This document shows positions 46,126 to 55,346 of a stretch of DNA of 64,000 nt, piece after piece (the stretch's first letter is position 1; each line of letters begins with the position of its first letter). Under the pieces are notes generated by a model. It searched no databases. It saw nothing but the letters and a program-made list of their open reading frames with translations, and had not been told where the DNA came from. The translations under genes were made by a program, and so were the position numbers. Source of the stretch: Bradyrhizobium sp. SZCCT0231 (GTDB lineage Bacteria > Pseudomonadota > Alphaproteobacteria > Rhizobiales > Xanthobacteraceae); NCBI RefSeq assembly GCF_018130245.1, contig NZ_JAFCKP010000012.1:1-64000 (forward strand), in the 5' to 3' direction.

Positions 46126-46215
46126 TGGCGGAGAGGGAGGGATTCGAACCCCCGATAGGCTTGCACCTATGCCGCATTTCGAGTGCGGTGCATTCAACCA
46201 CTCTGCCACCTCTCC
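46126..46215 (-). tRNA. tRNA-Ser(CGA)
   Basis: A 90-base gene on the minus strand. The acceptor stem GGAGAGG pairs with CCTCTCC. CGA is in the anticodon loop (ACTCGAAAT), with a long variable arm, the TTCGAATCC T-loop and an encoded CCA. It is the intact counterpart of the copy at 32232. Confidence 0.95.
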
Positions 46216-46350
46216 TGAAGGCGCCATATAGGAGCTGCGGCCCCTGTGGTTGGGGCGTTAATAGGCGAGGATGGCGGGCCAGACAAGGCGCGAAAGGGGA
46301 AAATCCGCTGCCTCTTTCAGCCCCCTACGCCGCACTCGGGAGGAACTGCC

Positions 46351-47214
46351 ATGGAGCACCTGACGGTCACGGCGAACGGCGCCGATTTCCACCTGGTTCG
46401 CGCTGGACGGGGCAAACCACTGCTTTTGCTGCATGGATGGCCGGAATTCTGGCTGACCTGGGAGCCGGTGATATCCAGGCTTTCGGACCGCTTCACCTTG
46501 ATCGCGCCCGATCTGCGCGGCTTCGGCGACAGCGACAAGCCCGATGGCCCTTACGGGCCGGAGGGCCACGCGGCCGACATGCTGGCGCTGATGGAGGGGC
46601 TCGGCATCGACCGATTCGGCGTGGCCGGCCATGACGTCGGGGGGGCCGTGATGCAGCCCTTAGCCCGGCAGGCGCAGAAGCGGCTCGCCGGCCTCTTCTT
46701 CTTCGATTTCGTCTATCCCGGCATCGGGCCGCGCATGGCCGCGCCCGATAGGCTCAACCACATCTGGTACCAGTCCTTCCACCAGATGGAGACGGCGCCT
46801 AAGCTCATCGGCGCGAGCCGGGAGAGCTGCCGGCTCTATATCGGCCACTTCCTCAAGGGCTGGGCGCATCGGAAAGGCGCCTTCGACGACGTCCTCGACG
46901 CTTTCGCCGACAATTACTTCAAGCCCGGCAATCTCGCCGGCGGCTTTGCGCATTATCGGGCCTCCCATGCCGGGCGTCTCGCAATGATGAAAGGCGAAGC
47001 GCCAAAGCTGCCGCCGATCGATGTGCCGGCCTGCGTGCGCTGGGCCGAGCACGATCCGCTGTTTCCGTATGCGTGGACCGATCGGCTGGGCGAGACCTTC
47101 AGCGAACTCGATCTGGCGATGTTTCCGGATGTCGGCCACTTCCCGCATCGGGAAGATCCGGATCGCGCGGCGGCGGAGATCGCGGCATTCTTTCAGCGCG
47201 TCGGCTGGAGCTGA
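46351..47214 (+). CDS. Alpha/beta hydrolase with Asp nucleophile, epoxide hydrolase or dehalogenase-like
   Basis: The product has 287 residues from the ATG at 46351 (GGGAGGA upstream). The oxyanion motif is LLLLHGWPEFWLTWEP, the nucleophile Asp is in GVAGHDVGGAVMQPLA, and the catalytic His is in DVGHFPHREDP. Asp in place of Ser fits epoxide hydrolases, haloalkane dehalogenases and fluoroacetate dehalogenases; DLRGFGDSDKP and HYRASHAGR resemble the last. The substrate cannot be chosen from sequence alone. It is monocistronic, downstream of the tRNA. Confidence 0.8.
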   Translation: MEHLTVTANGADFHLVRAGRGKPLLLLHGWPEFWLTWEPVISRLSDRFTLIAPDLRGFGDSDKPDGPYGPEGHAADMLALMEGLGIDRFGVAGHDVGGAVMQPLARQAQKRLAGLFFFDFVYPGIGPRMAAPDRLNHIWYQSFHQMETAPKLIGASRESCRLYIGHFLKGWAHRKGAFDDVLDAFADNYFKPGNLAGGFAHYRASHAGRLAMMKGEAPKLPPIDVPACVRWAEHDPLFPYAWTDRLGETFSELDLAMFPDVGHFPHREDPDRAAAEIAAFFQRVGWS

Positions 47215-47241
47215 GGGCTCACGGAAATCCAAAAACGGGGT

Positions 47242-47275
47242 GGGACCGCCAGACGCGGTAAACACTGGCGGTCCC
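47242..47275 (-). terminator. Hairpin terminator for the ROK gene
   Basis: GGGACCGCCAG and CTGGCGGTCCC form a perfect 11-base stem. Read on the minus strand it is followed by CCCCGTTTTTGG, so it should stop transcripts coming from the ROK gene. Confidence 0.7.
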
Positions 47276-47488
47276 GTGCCGCTCATTGAAATGCTGGCCG
47301 TGAAGGGCGGCTTCGCCGGCCAGGTGAAGCGACGATTCGACCCTAGCGTGCAGCCCGCGTCCCGCAACGCAATCCGCTCCTTAACCTAACCGGTCAAGGT
47401 TACTCTGGAGGGGCGGAACGGGCTCCAGATCCTCGTCTGACGCGTTTTCTTGACGCGAACCGGTCTCCACTTCGCTCGAAAACGCTGG

Positions 47489-48625
47489 CTAGTCGTTCCT
47501 GCTGTTGTCCTTGGCCTTCTTTTTCCCGTTCTCCGTGGAATCCCGGTCTTTGCCGTTACCGTTCTCCTTGCGGCGGTTGGTGAAGCGGGCATTGCCGAGC
47601 CCGGTGCCGATGGTGAGCACACCCCAGCGCTCGACAGCCTGCATTAACGGCACCTCGGAGAGGCCCTGAACCACGCCGTCATTGTGCATCACGATCGCGG
47701 TGTCGTGCCCGCCGATCTCGGGGATGCCCTCGATCAGGCTCGCCGGCAGGTTGAACTTGCTGCTCTCCCAATTGCCCGGCAGGTTCTGCGCGCCCTTCTC
47801 GATCGCGCCATCCGCGTTGATCACGCCGGGACAGGCGATGCCGATGAAAGGCGCGAGCTTGAAGCCTTCGGCCTCGGCGTCCTCGATCAGGCCTTCGAGC
47901 ATCTTGACCAGCCGCTTGACCGCGGCCTCGCGGCTCGGCTCATCATCGGCATGGCGCCACAAATCGGATTTGAAGACCGCCGCCTTGGACAGGTCGGGCG
48001 CCTTCTTCCAACGCGTCTCGACGATGCCGCAGCGGATGTTGGTTCCGCCAATGTCGACGGCGAGAATGCTGTCATAGGCCTCGAAGATCCAGGACGGCGC
48101 GAGGTGCAAGGCTCCAATCAGGCCGGCATCGTCAGGATCGAAGCGGATCGGCACCAGATCGACCTTGAAGCCCTCCGATTTCAGGATGATCCCGGCCCGG
48201 GCAATGGCAATTTCGCCGAGCCGGCTGGCGCGAAAGCCGCCACCGACCACGATGCATTCGGTCTTGGCCCAGGCCTTGGTCTTGAGGAACCGCCGCGTGA
48301 CGTAGGCGAGCTCCTGCGCGAAATCCTCGATCGCGCTGTGCACGACGGCCGTGGCCTCGGTATTGTCGCCGATCAGGACCGCATCGAGGGTCTTCTTGCT
48401 GATCTTGTCGGACGGCTCGTCACCGAACGGATCCTCGCCGCTCTTGCGCAGCGGCTTGCGCCATTCCTCGAGAATCTCGCGAAACGCGCCCTTGCTGGCG
48501 CGATCGCCGAGAAAGCCGTCGTCGTCCTTGATCTCGATGTTGAAGCTGTCGACATCGACCGACGGCAGCCGGCTCGCCCCGTGCTGGGCGATACCCGTTG
48601 TCTTGACCAGCTCGTCTGTCGCCAT
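47489..48625 (-). CDS. Circularly permuted ROK-family sugar kinase-like protein
   Basis: The product has 378 residues from the ATG at 48625. ASKHA/ROK motifs are all present but in rotated order. The adenosine motif IVVGGG (125-130) and DAGLIGA (166-172), normally C-terminal, come first. Then come phosphate-1 AVDIGGTN (189-196), ACPGVI (264-269), HNDG (314-317, likely base Asp316) and phosphate-2 TIGTGLGN (338-345). The ROK zinc motif CxCGxxGC is absent. The last 30 residues are a polar Lys/Asn-rich tail. The fold should still close, because the ends of ROK proteins lie near each other. Substrate unknown. It is divergent from rplU. Confidence 0.75.
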   Translation of the reverse strand: MATDELVKTTGIAQHGASRLPSVDVDSFNIEIKDDDGFLGDRASKGAFREILEEWRKPLRKSGEDPFGDEPSDKISKKTLDAVLIGDNTEATAVVHSAIEDFAQELAYVTRRFLKTKAWAKTECIVVGGGFRASRLGEIAIARAGIILKSEGFKVDLVPIRFDPDDAGLIGALHLAPSWIFEAYDSILAVDIGGTNIRCGIVETRWKKAPDLSKAAVFKSDLWRHADDEPSREAAVKRLVKMLEGLIEDAEAEGFKLAPFIGIACPGVINADGAIEKGAQNLPGNWESSKFNLPASLIEGIPEIGGHDTAIVMHNDGVVQGLSEVPLMQAVERWGVLTIGTGLGNARFTNRRKENGNGKDRDSTENGKKKAKDNSRND

Positions 48626-48765
48626 GATAAGCCCTTGCCCGCGTGTCCGATTTGCGAGGACACAACGGGGAGGGAACCCGTTGGTTGCAGAGCAGGCCGG
48701 AGATTCGTCCGGACATCGGAAATGGTCCAAATCCTTCAAATCCGGACCCTTTTTGGCAGTTTTCC

Positions 48766-48793
48766 TTGACTCTCCGCTGCCGGCGGCTATAAG
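48766..48793 (+). promoter_or_regulatory. Sigma-70-type promoter of rplU
   Basis: TTGACT at 48766-48771 and TATAAG at 48788-48793 with a 16-base spacer make a strong housekeeping promoter. Transcription would begin near 48800, leaving a leader of about 160 bases before rplU. Confidence 0.8.
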
Positions 48794-48802
48794 TCCCACA
48801 GC

Positions 48803-48835
48803 CGGCGCGGGGCGTTTCTCGCGCCGCTTGTTTTT
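48803..48835 (+). promoter_or_regulatory. Terminator-like hairpin at the 5 prime end of the rplU leader
   Basis: CGGCGCG and CGCGCCG form a perfect stem followed by CTTGTTTTT. It begins within a few bases of the predicted transcript start, so it could be an attenuator or a stabilising 5 prime hairpin. Confidence 0.5.
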
Positions 48836-48960
48836 GCGTGGGTTTTCAAAGGGATAACTCCCGCCCGCACAAAACGCACATAAACCCGTAGCGACTGACA
48901 AAAAGCCGGCCCGGACGATGCTCGTCCCGAGGCCGGGATTGAACACGAAGGAAAAAAACG

Positions 48961-49347
48961 ATGTTCGCAGTCATCAAAACCGGCGGCAAGCAATACCGCG
49001 TCGTGCCGGATGATGTCTTGGAAGTAGGCAAGATCGAAGGCGAAGTCGGCTCGATCGTGCAGTTGAATGAAGTTCTGGTGGTCGGCGGCGACACGCCGGT
49101 GCTGGGCGTGCCGACGGTCGCAGGTGCGTCCGTCGCGGTCGAGGTGCTCGACCACAAGCGCGGCCCCAAGGTCATCGCCTTCAAGAAGCGCCGCCGCAAG
49201 AATTCGCGCCGCAAGCGCGGCTACCGTGACGAGATCAGCGTGCTGCGCATCAGCGAGATCCTGACTGATGGCGCCAAGCCCACCAAGGGCCCGCGCCCGA
49301 AGCGGGAGAAGGTGGCCAAGGAGCCGGCAGCCGAAGCCGCCGAATAA
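48961..49347 (+). CDS. rplU: 50S ribosomal protein L21
   Basis: The 128-residue product begins [14 protein letters not shown], the L21 signature, with [20 protein letters not shown] later. The last 25 residues form a Lys/Pro/Ala-rich extension common in alphaproteobacteria. It lies upstream of rpmA, as in most bacteria, with a strong promoter at 48766. Confidence 0.98.
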   Translation: MFAVIKTGGKQYRVVPDDVLEVGKIEGEVGSIVQLNEVLVVGGDTPVLGVPTVAGASVAVEVLDHKRGPKVIAFKKRRRKNSRRKRGYRDEISVLRISEILTDGAKPTKGPRPKREKVAKEPAAEAAE

Positions 49348-49450
49348 AATGGAATTGATCACGCCAATTCACGAATTGATGCGTGAGAAATTTTGAAATG
49401 ATTCCGTCAAGGAATTGATCTAGAAATACGCAGGATTTCGGAGACGAGCC

Positions 49451-49720
49451 ATGGCTCACAAAAAAGCAGGCGGTTCATCGCGCAACGGACGCGATTCCAA
49501 GGGCAAGCGCCTCGGTATCAAGGCGTTCGGCGGGGAGATCGTCACTCCCGGCAACATCATTGCGCGTCAGCGCGGCACCACCTGGCACCCCGGCCTTAAT
49601 GTCGGCATGGGCACGGACCACACTCTGTTCGCCAAGGTCGAAGGTCGTGTTGCGTTCCAGGCCAAAGCCAACGGCCGCACCTTCGTATCGGTACTCCCGA
49701 TCGCAGAGGCGGCTGAATAG
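49451..49720 (+). CDS. rpmA: 50S ribosomal protein L27
   Basis: The 89-residue product has [20 protein letters not shown] at the start and [14 protein letters not shown], both L27 hallmarks. The N-terminal tail reaches the peptidyl transferase centre. It follows rplU by 103 bases and ends before a strong terminator. Confidence 0.98.
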   Translation: MAHKKAGGSSRNGRDSKGKRLGIKAFGGEIVTPGNIIARQRGTTWHPGLNVGMGTDHTLFAKVEGRVAFQAKANGRTFVSVLPIAEAAE

Positions 49721-49797
49721 ACGGTGGACCAAATTGGAGTCCGCCGGGTCCTACCAAACCGGCGGAGTCCTAGAGATCAAGAGATCGAAGGCTCCAA

Positions 49798-49826
49798 GGG
49801 GAGGCGGGAAACCGGCCTCCCCTTTT
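49798..49826 (+). terminator. Rho-independent terminator after rpmA
   Basis: GGGGAGG and CCTCCCC form a stem with a short GAAA-type loop, followed by TTTTGTTT. Confidence 0.85.
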
Positions 49827-49850
49827 GTTTGACTTGCTCACTTTGACTTA

Positions 49851-50465
49851 GTGACTTTCACGGAGCCGGACATGTTGCAGGATTTCTCGAGCGTGACCTT
49901 GCGGGAGGCGAGACCTGATGTCGTCGCCACCGAGCGGCTGACCTTGCGGCGGCCGACCCTCGCCGACGTCAGGACCATCGCCCGGCTCGCCAATGACCGT
50001 CGTGTCGCCGAGAACACGCGCCGCCTGCCGCATCCCTATTCGCAGGACGACGCCGCCGAATTCATCCGCGCCACCGCCGAGCTCGGCAGCGAGACCGTGT
50101 TCCTGATCGAGCACGATACCGGACCGGTCGGCATGGTCGGCATCGATTGCTCGAAGCCCGGCAATGCCGAGCTCGGCTACTGGCTCGGTGTCGAGCATTG
50201 GGGCCAGGGCTTCGCCACCGAAGCTGCGCGCGGTGCGATCGACTTCTTCTTCGAGGAGTATGAGGACGACCATCTCCATGCCGGTGCGCGCGTCACCAAT
50301 CCGGCCTCGCGCAAGGTGCTGGAGAAGTGCGGCTTCCAGTGGAGCGGTGTGCAGCTGCATCGGTTCCTGGCACTGGGCTCGTCGACACCCGTCGACTGCT
50401 TCCGCCTCTCACGCGGCGTGTGGGCCTCGCTGAAGAGCTGGAGCAGTGCAAGACGGGTGAGGTAA
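49851..50465 (+). CDS. GNAT-family N-acetyltransferase
   Basis: The product has 204 residues from the GTG at 49851; an ATG at 49872 is an alternative. The fold is that of RimJ/RimL-type acetyltransferases acting on proteins or small molecules: TERLTLRRPTLADVRTIARL at the start, ELGYWLGVEHWGQGFATEAA (acetyl-CoA loop) near 110, and ASRKVLEKCGFQWSG near 150. It lies between the ribosomal genes and a transporter. Substrate unknown. Confidence 0.85.
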   Translation: MTFTEPDMLQDFSSVTLREARPDVVATERLTLRRPTLADVRTIARLANDRRVAENTRRLPHPYSQDDAAEFIRATAELGSETVFLIEHDTGPVGMVGIDCSKPGNAELGYWLGVEHWGQGFATEAARGAIDFFFEEYEDDHLHAGARVTNPASRKVLEKCGFQWSGVQLHRFLALGSSTPVDCFRLSRGVWASLKSWSSARRVR

Positions 50466-50467
50466 CT

Positions 50468-50630
50468 TACCCTCCCCTGGAGGGGGAGGGTCGATCGCGC
50501 GAAGCGCGAGCGGGGTGGGGTGATCTCTCCGCTCGGGCAGCGTTTAATGCGGAGAGACCGTCACCCCACCCCGCTACGCATTCCGCTTCGCTACATGCGC
50601 AGCGACCCTCCCCCTCCAGGGGAGGGTGGG
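50468..50630. repeat. Large inverted repeat
   Basis: CCCTCCCCTGGAGGGGGAGG at the left is mirrored by CCTCCCCCTCCAGGGGAGGG at the right, with an inner AGCGGGGTGGGGTGA and TCACCCCACCCCGCT pair. It fills the gap between two convergent genes and is likely an extragenic repeat with terminator capacity. Confidence 0.75.
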
Positions 50631-50632
50631 CA

Positions 50633-51547
50633 TCACGCTGGCGGATTTACTTCCGCGCCCTGCCGTCCGAGATCGCGTTCGCGCAAGAAGATGTAGAACC
50701 CGGCGCCGATGATGATGGCAGCGCCGACGAGTGTTGCGATGGATGGGACGTCCCCGAACACGACGAAGCCGAAGATCACGGCCCAGACGATCATCGAATA
50801 TTGATAAGGCACCACGACGCTGGCCGGCGCCAGCTTGAGCGAGCGGTTGACGCAGAACAGCGCGGTCACCGAAATGAGCCCGGCCATCGCGAAGATCACG
50901 AGGCTGCCTGAGGTCGGCGGCACCCAGTGGAATGCCGACAGCACCGCCCCCAGCGAGAACGTGCCGATGAATTGCGACGATGCCATCACGATGTCGGGCG
51001 TCTTGCGCAGGCTGCGCGTGATCAGCATCAGGGTTGCGAAGGACAGACTGCCGCCGAGCGCGATCAACGCCGGCAGGCTGACCGTCTGCGCCGAGGGGCG
51101 CAGCGCGATCAGGACGCCGCAGAAGCCGACCAGGATCGCGGTCCAGCGCCGCCAGCCGACCCGCTCCCCGAGAAAGATCGCCGACATCGCGGTGACGAAA
51201 ATGGGACCGGCGAGATAATAGGTGATGACGTCGGCGAGCGGCAGGTAGACGGTGGCGAGGAAGAACGCGGCGACCTCGAGCGTCGAGAGCACGACACGAA
51301 ACAGCTGCAGGCCCGGCCGCTCCAGATGCAGGAACTGGTGGCGCTGCTTCCAGATCAGCGGCGACAGCAAGAGCAGTGCCGCGCAGGCGCGCAGGAACAA
51401 GAGCTGCCCCACCGAATAAGTCCCGACCAGGAACTTGCCCATGGCATCGCCGAACGAGAACATGAAGATCGACAGCACCATGAGCGCGATGCCGGCCAGC
51501 CGCGCCGAGCGATCGTCATAGGCGGAGAGGTTCTTGAAGAAGGGCAT
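50633..51547 (-). CDS. EamA/DMT-family transporter
   Basis: The 304-residue product has ten hydrophobic helices in two EamA repeats (LAGIALMVLSIFMFSFGDAM at the start, SVVVPYQYSMIVWAVIFGFV near 250). It is a metabolite exporter of unknown substrate, the third of this family in the window. It is convergent with the acetyltransferase gene across the large inverted repeat. Confidence 0.85.
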   Translation of the reverse strand: MPFFKNLSAYDDRSARLAGIALMVLSIFMFSFGDAMGKFLVGTYSVGQLLFLRACAALLLLSPLIWKQRHQFLHLERPGLQLFRVVLSTLEVAAFFLATVYLPLADVITYYLAGPIFVTAMSAIFLGERVGWRRWTAILVGFCGVLIALRPSAQTVSLPALIALGGSLSFATLMLITRSLRKTPDIVMASSQFIGTFSLGAVLSAFHWVPPTSGSLVIFAMAGLISVTALFCVNRSLKLAPASVVVPYQYSMIVWAVIFGFVVFGDVPSIATLVGAAIIIGAGFYIFLRERDLGRQGAEVNPPA

Positions 51548-51567
51548 TGATCGGACTGTCAGAGGTC

Positions 51568-51640
51568 GTCATTGCGAGCGCGGCGAACAATCCAGAATCT
51601 TTCCGCAGCGACGGTCTGGATCGCTGCGCTCGCAATGACG
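51568..51640. repeat. Bradyrhizobium-type intergenic inverted repeat
   Basis: GTCATTGCGAGCGCGGCGA and GCTGCGCTCGCAATGACG form an inverted repeat. Same family as 2709-2819. Confidence 0.75.
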
Positions 51641-51787
51641 GGGAAAGAGCGTCGCCAGTAATCTTGCTTGCGGTCGTTTTAATGACGTGAGCTACAGGGA
51701 CAAGCCCGCATCCGCCGAATTGAACGGATTGTCGCAGTCTTCGCATCGCGGTAGCGATAGAGGCCGCACCGGGAAAAGAGCTGTGAC

Positions 51788-52270
51788 ATGACCGAGTTCG
51801 ATCCGACCCAGCATCGCATGATCCCCACGCAACGCTGGTTTGAGGATTTCGTCGTCGGCGAGCGTTTCGTGCTGCCGAGCCGCACTCAGACCTCGGCGGT
51901 GTTCGCCGCATTCCAGACCGCGAGCGGCGACACCCATCCGGTGCACTACGACGTGGAATATTGCCGCGCCCGCGGCATGCCGCATCTGCTCGCCCACGGC
52001 TTTCAGACCTTGATTCACACCGCACCCGGCGCGGGCCTGTTTCCATTCATGGTCGAGGAGTCGCTGGTCGGCTTCCTCGAGCAATCGAGCCGGTTTCTCA
52101 AGCCGGTGTTCGCCGACGACACCATCTATCCGGCGCTCGAGGTCACCGAGCTGGTGCCGGGACGCACCACCGGTGTGGTGGCGCTCACGAGCACCGTGTT
52201 CAACCAGCGCAAGGAGCTGGTGCTGGAGGGCACGCAGAAATTCCTGATCCGGCGCCGGCCGGCTGGTTAA
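51788..52270 (+). CDS. MaoC-like dehydratase-domain protein
   Basis: The 160-residue product has a hotdog fold of the MaoC/R-specific hydratase type. ASGDTHPVHYDVEYCRARGM carries the catalytic Asp and His, and LLAHGFQTLIH follows. Such enzymes hydrate enoyl-CoA or related thioesters. It begins 140 bases after the repeat and precedes obgE on the same strand. Substrate unknown. Confidence 0.85.
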   Translation: MTEFDPTQHRMIPTQRWFEDFVVGERFVLPSRTQTSAVFAAFQTASGDTHPVHYDVEYCRARGMPHLLAHGFQTLIHTAPGAGLFPFMVEESLVGFLEQSSRFLKPVFADDTIYPALEVTELVPGRTTGVVALTSTVFNQRKELVLEGTQKFLIRRRPAG

Positions 52271-53395
<1,125 letters not shown>

Positions 53396-53404
53396 CCTCT
53401 CCCG

Positions 53405-53456
53405 CTTAGAGACCCTCATGGTGAGGAGCGCGGAACGCGCGTCTCGAACCATGAAG
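53405..53456. repeat. Short intergenic repeat
   Basis: CTCATGGTGAGGAGCG with GTCTCGAACCATGA downstream is a short inverted repeat of a type frequent in Bradyrhizobium. It lies just after obgE. Confidence 0.5.
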
Positions 53457-53543
53457 GCCCGGCTCTCGCCCGCGGCGCGCTGGCTTGTCACCGGCGCTCC
53501 AATATCGCAGCATCGAACAAGCAAGAAACAACAGGGATGACGC

Positions 53544-55178
53544 ATGGCGCGCGCGAAGAACGTTCTCTGGATCATGTGCGACCAGCTTCGCTATGATTAT
53601 CTCGGCTGCACCGGCCATCCCACGCTGAAGACGCCGAACATCGACGCCATGGCGAAGCGCGGCGTGCTGTTCACCAAGGCCTATGTGCAATCGCCGATCT
53701 GCGGGCCCTCGCGGATGTCGTTCTACACCGGGCGCTACATGCGCTCGCACGGCTCGCACTGGAACGGCTGGCCGCTGCGCGTCGGCGAGCCCACGCTCGG
53801 CGATCATCTCAACAAGATCGGCGTGCGCAACGTGCTGGTCGGCAAGACCCACATGGCCCCTGATATCGAAGGCATGAAGGCGCTCGGCATCCCGCCGGAA
53901 TCGATCATCGGCGTGCATGTCGCCGAATGCGGCTTCGAACCTTATGAGCGCGACGACGGCCTGCATCCGACGGGGCGGCCGCGGCCGAAATACGATGAGT
54001 ATTTGCGCCAGCAAGGTTTTGACGCCACCAATCCCTGGGAGCATTGGGCCAATTCGGGTGCGACTGACGACGGTAGCTTGCAGAACGGCTGGCTGCTGGT
54101 GCACGCCGACAAGGCCGCGCGCGTGCCGGACGAGCATTCCGAGACGCCCTACATGACGCGGCGCGCGATGGATTTCATCCGCGAGGCCGAGACCGACGGC
54201 CGGCCGTGGTGCCTGCATTTGTCCTACATCAAGCCGCACTGGCCCTATATCGCGCCAGAACCCTACGCCAGCATGTATTCGACGTCGGACATGATTCCGG
54301 TGATCCGCTCCGAGCGCGAGCGCTCGAGGCCGCATCCGGTGTTCGGCGCCTATATGGACATGCGCTACTCCCGCAACATGGCGCGCGACGAGGCCCGCGA
54401 GAAGGTGATCCCGACCTATATGGGCCTGATCACCCAGATCGACGACCAGATGGGCGTGCTGATGAAGTTTCTGGAGGCGCGCGGTCTGCTGGACACGACG
54501 ATGATCGTGTTCACCTCCGATCATGGCGACTATCTCGGCGATCACTGGATGGGCGAGAAGGACCTGTTCCACGAGCAGTCGGCGAAGATCCCGCTGATCA
54601 TCATCGACCCGTCGCAGGAAGCCGACGCTACGCGCGGCACGCGCAGCGATGCGCTGGTCGAGGCGATCGACCTCGCGCCGACCTTCGTCGACTATTTCGG
54701 CGGCAAGGTGCCGGGCCACATCCTCGAAGGACGTTCGCTGCTGCCGCTGCTGCGCGGGCCCACGCCATCAGATTGGCGCAAGGTGGCGTTCTCCGAATAC
54801 GACTACGCCATGCAGGACGTGCGGCTGAAGCTCAACCAGCCGATCGAGCGCTGCCGCCTGTTCATGGTGTTCGACGGCCGCTGGAAATACATCCACGCCT
54901 CCGGCTTCCGCCCGATGCTGTACGACCTCGAAACCGATCCGGAAGAATTTCTGGATCGCGGCGACGATCCTGAATGCGCTGGTATCATCGCGCGGCTGCA
55001 GGCCGAGCTGTTCGACTGGGCCCTGCATCCGAGCGGCCACATCACCACGCCGCGCGAGAAGATCGCCTCCTATGCCGACAACCAGCTCCAGGTGAAGGGC
55101 GGAGTCTTGATCGGCATCTGGGACGAGGCAGAACTTGCGGCGATCAAGGACGGCATCGCCCAGCGCGCGAAGATGTGA
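53544..55178 (+). CDS. Phosphonate monoester hydrolase/arylsulfatase-like enzyme
   Basis: The 544-residue product is of the alkaline phosphatase/sulfatase superfamily. The metal site starts with MCDQ (Asp13). The formylglycine motif is ICGPSRMSFYTGRY, with Cys53-Gly-Pro-Ser-Arg57, so Cys53 should be converted to formylglycine. Later TSDHGDYLGDH gives the second metal set. Overall it resembles Rhizobium phosphonate monoester hydrolase, including ATYCGLI-like TYMGLITQIDD and PSDWRKVAFSEYDYA. It likely cleaves phosphonate or phosphate diesters or sulfate monoesters. No signal peptide is seen, so it is probably cytoplasmic. It interrupts the obgE-proB order. Confidence 0.85.
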   Translation: MARAKNVLWIMCDQLRYDYLGCTGHPTLKTPNIDAMAKRGVLFTKAYVQSPICGPSRMSFYTGRYMRSHGSHWNGWPLRVGEPTLGDHLNKIGVRNVLVGKTHMAPDIEGMKALGIPPESIIGVHVAECGFEPYERDDGLHPTGRPRPKYDEYLRQQGFDATNPWEHWANSGATDDGSLQNGWLLVHADKAARVPDEHSETPYMTRRAMDFIREAETDGRPWCLHLSYIKPHWPYIAPEPYASMYSTSDMIPVIRSERERSRPHPVFGAYMDMRYSRNMARDEAREKVIPTYMGLITQIDDQMGVLMKFLEARGLLDTTMIVFTSDHGDYLGDHWMGEKDLFHEQSAKIPLIIIDPSQEADATRGTRSDALVEAIDLAPTFVDYFGGKVPGHILEGRSLLPLLRGPTPSDWRKVAFSEYDYAMQDVRLKLNQPIERCRLFMVFDGRWKYIHASGFRPMLYDLETDPEEFLDRGDDPECAGIIARLQAELFDWALHPSGHITTPREKIASYADNQLQVKGGVLIGIWDEAELAAIKDGIAQRAKM

Positions 55179-55188
55179 GCTTGTCTTC

Positions 55189-55332
55189 GCCTCTCCCCGC
55201 CTGCGGGGAGAGGCCGGATCGCATCGCCAGATGCGATCCGGGTGAGGGGGACTCTCCGCGAGTCCAACGGCCAGCGCTTTTGCGGAGGCCGCCCCTCACC
55301 CCAACCCTCTCCCCGTAAGAACGGGGAGAGGG
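55189..55332. repeat. Compound hairpin repeat
   Basis: CCTCTCCCCGCCTGCGGGGAGAGG at the left and CCCTCTCCCCGTAAGAACGG at the right are each hairpins, and the two are complementary to one another. GGATCGCATCGCCAGATGCG forms another stem. It lies between convergent genes and may terminate both. Confidence 0.75.
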
Positions 55333-55346
55333 AGAAGAGCAACACC

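Noticed and set aside
32232-46215. A single 13.9 kb integrative element bounded by the two tRNA-Ser copies
   Set aside because: The left copy is a nearly full tRNA with upstream flank rather than a 3 prime fragment. No integrase lies between, and most genes there look chromosomal. Reported only as direct repeats.
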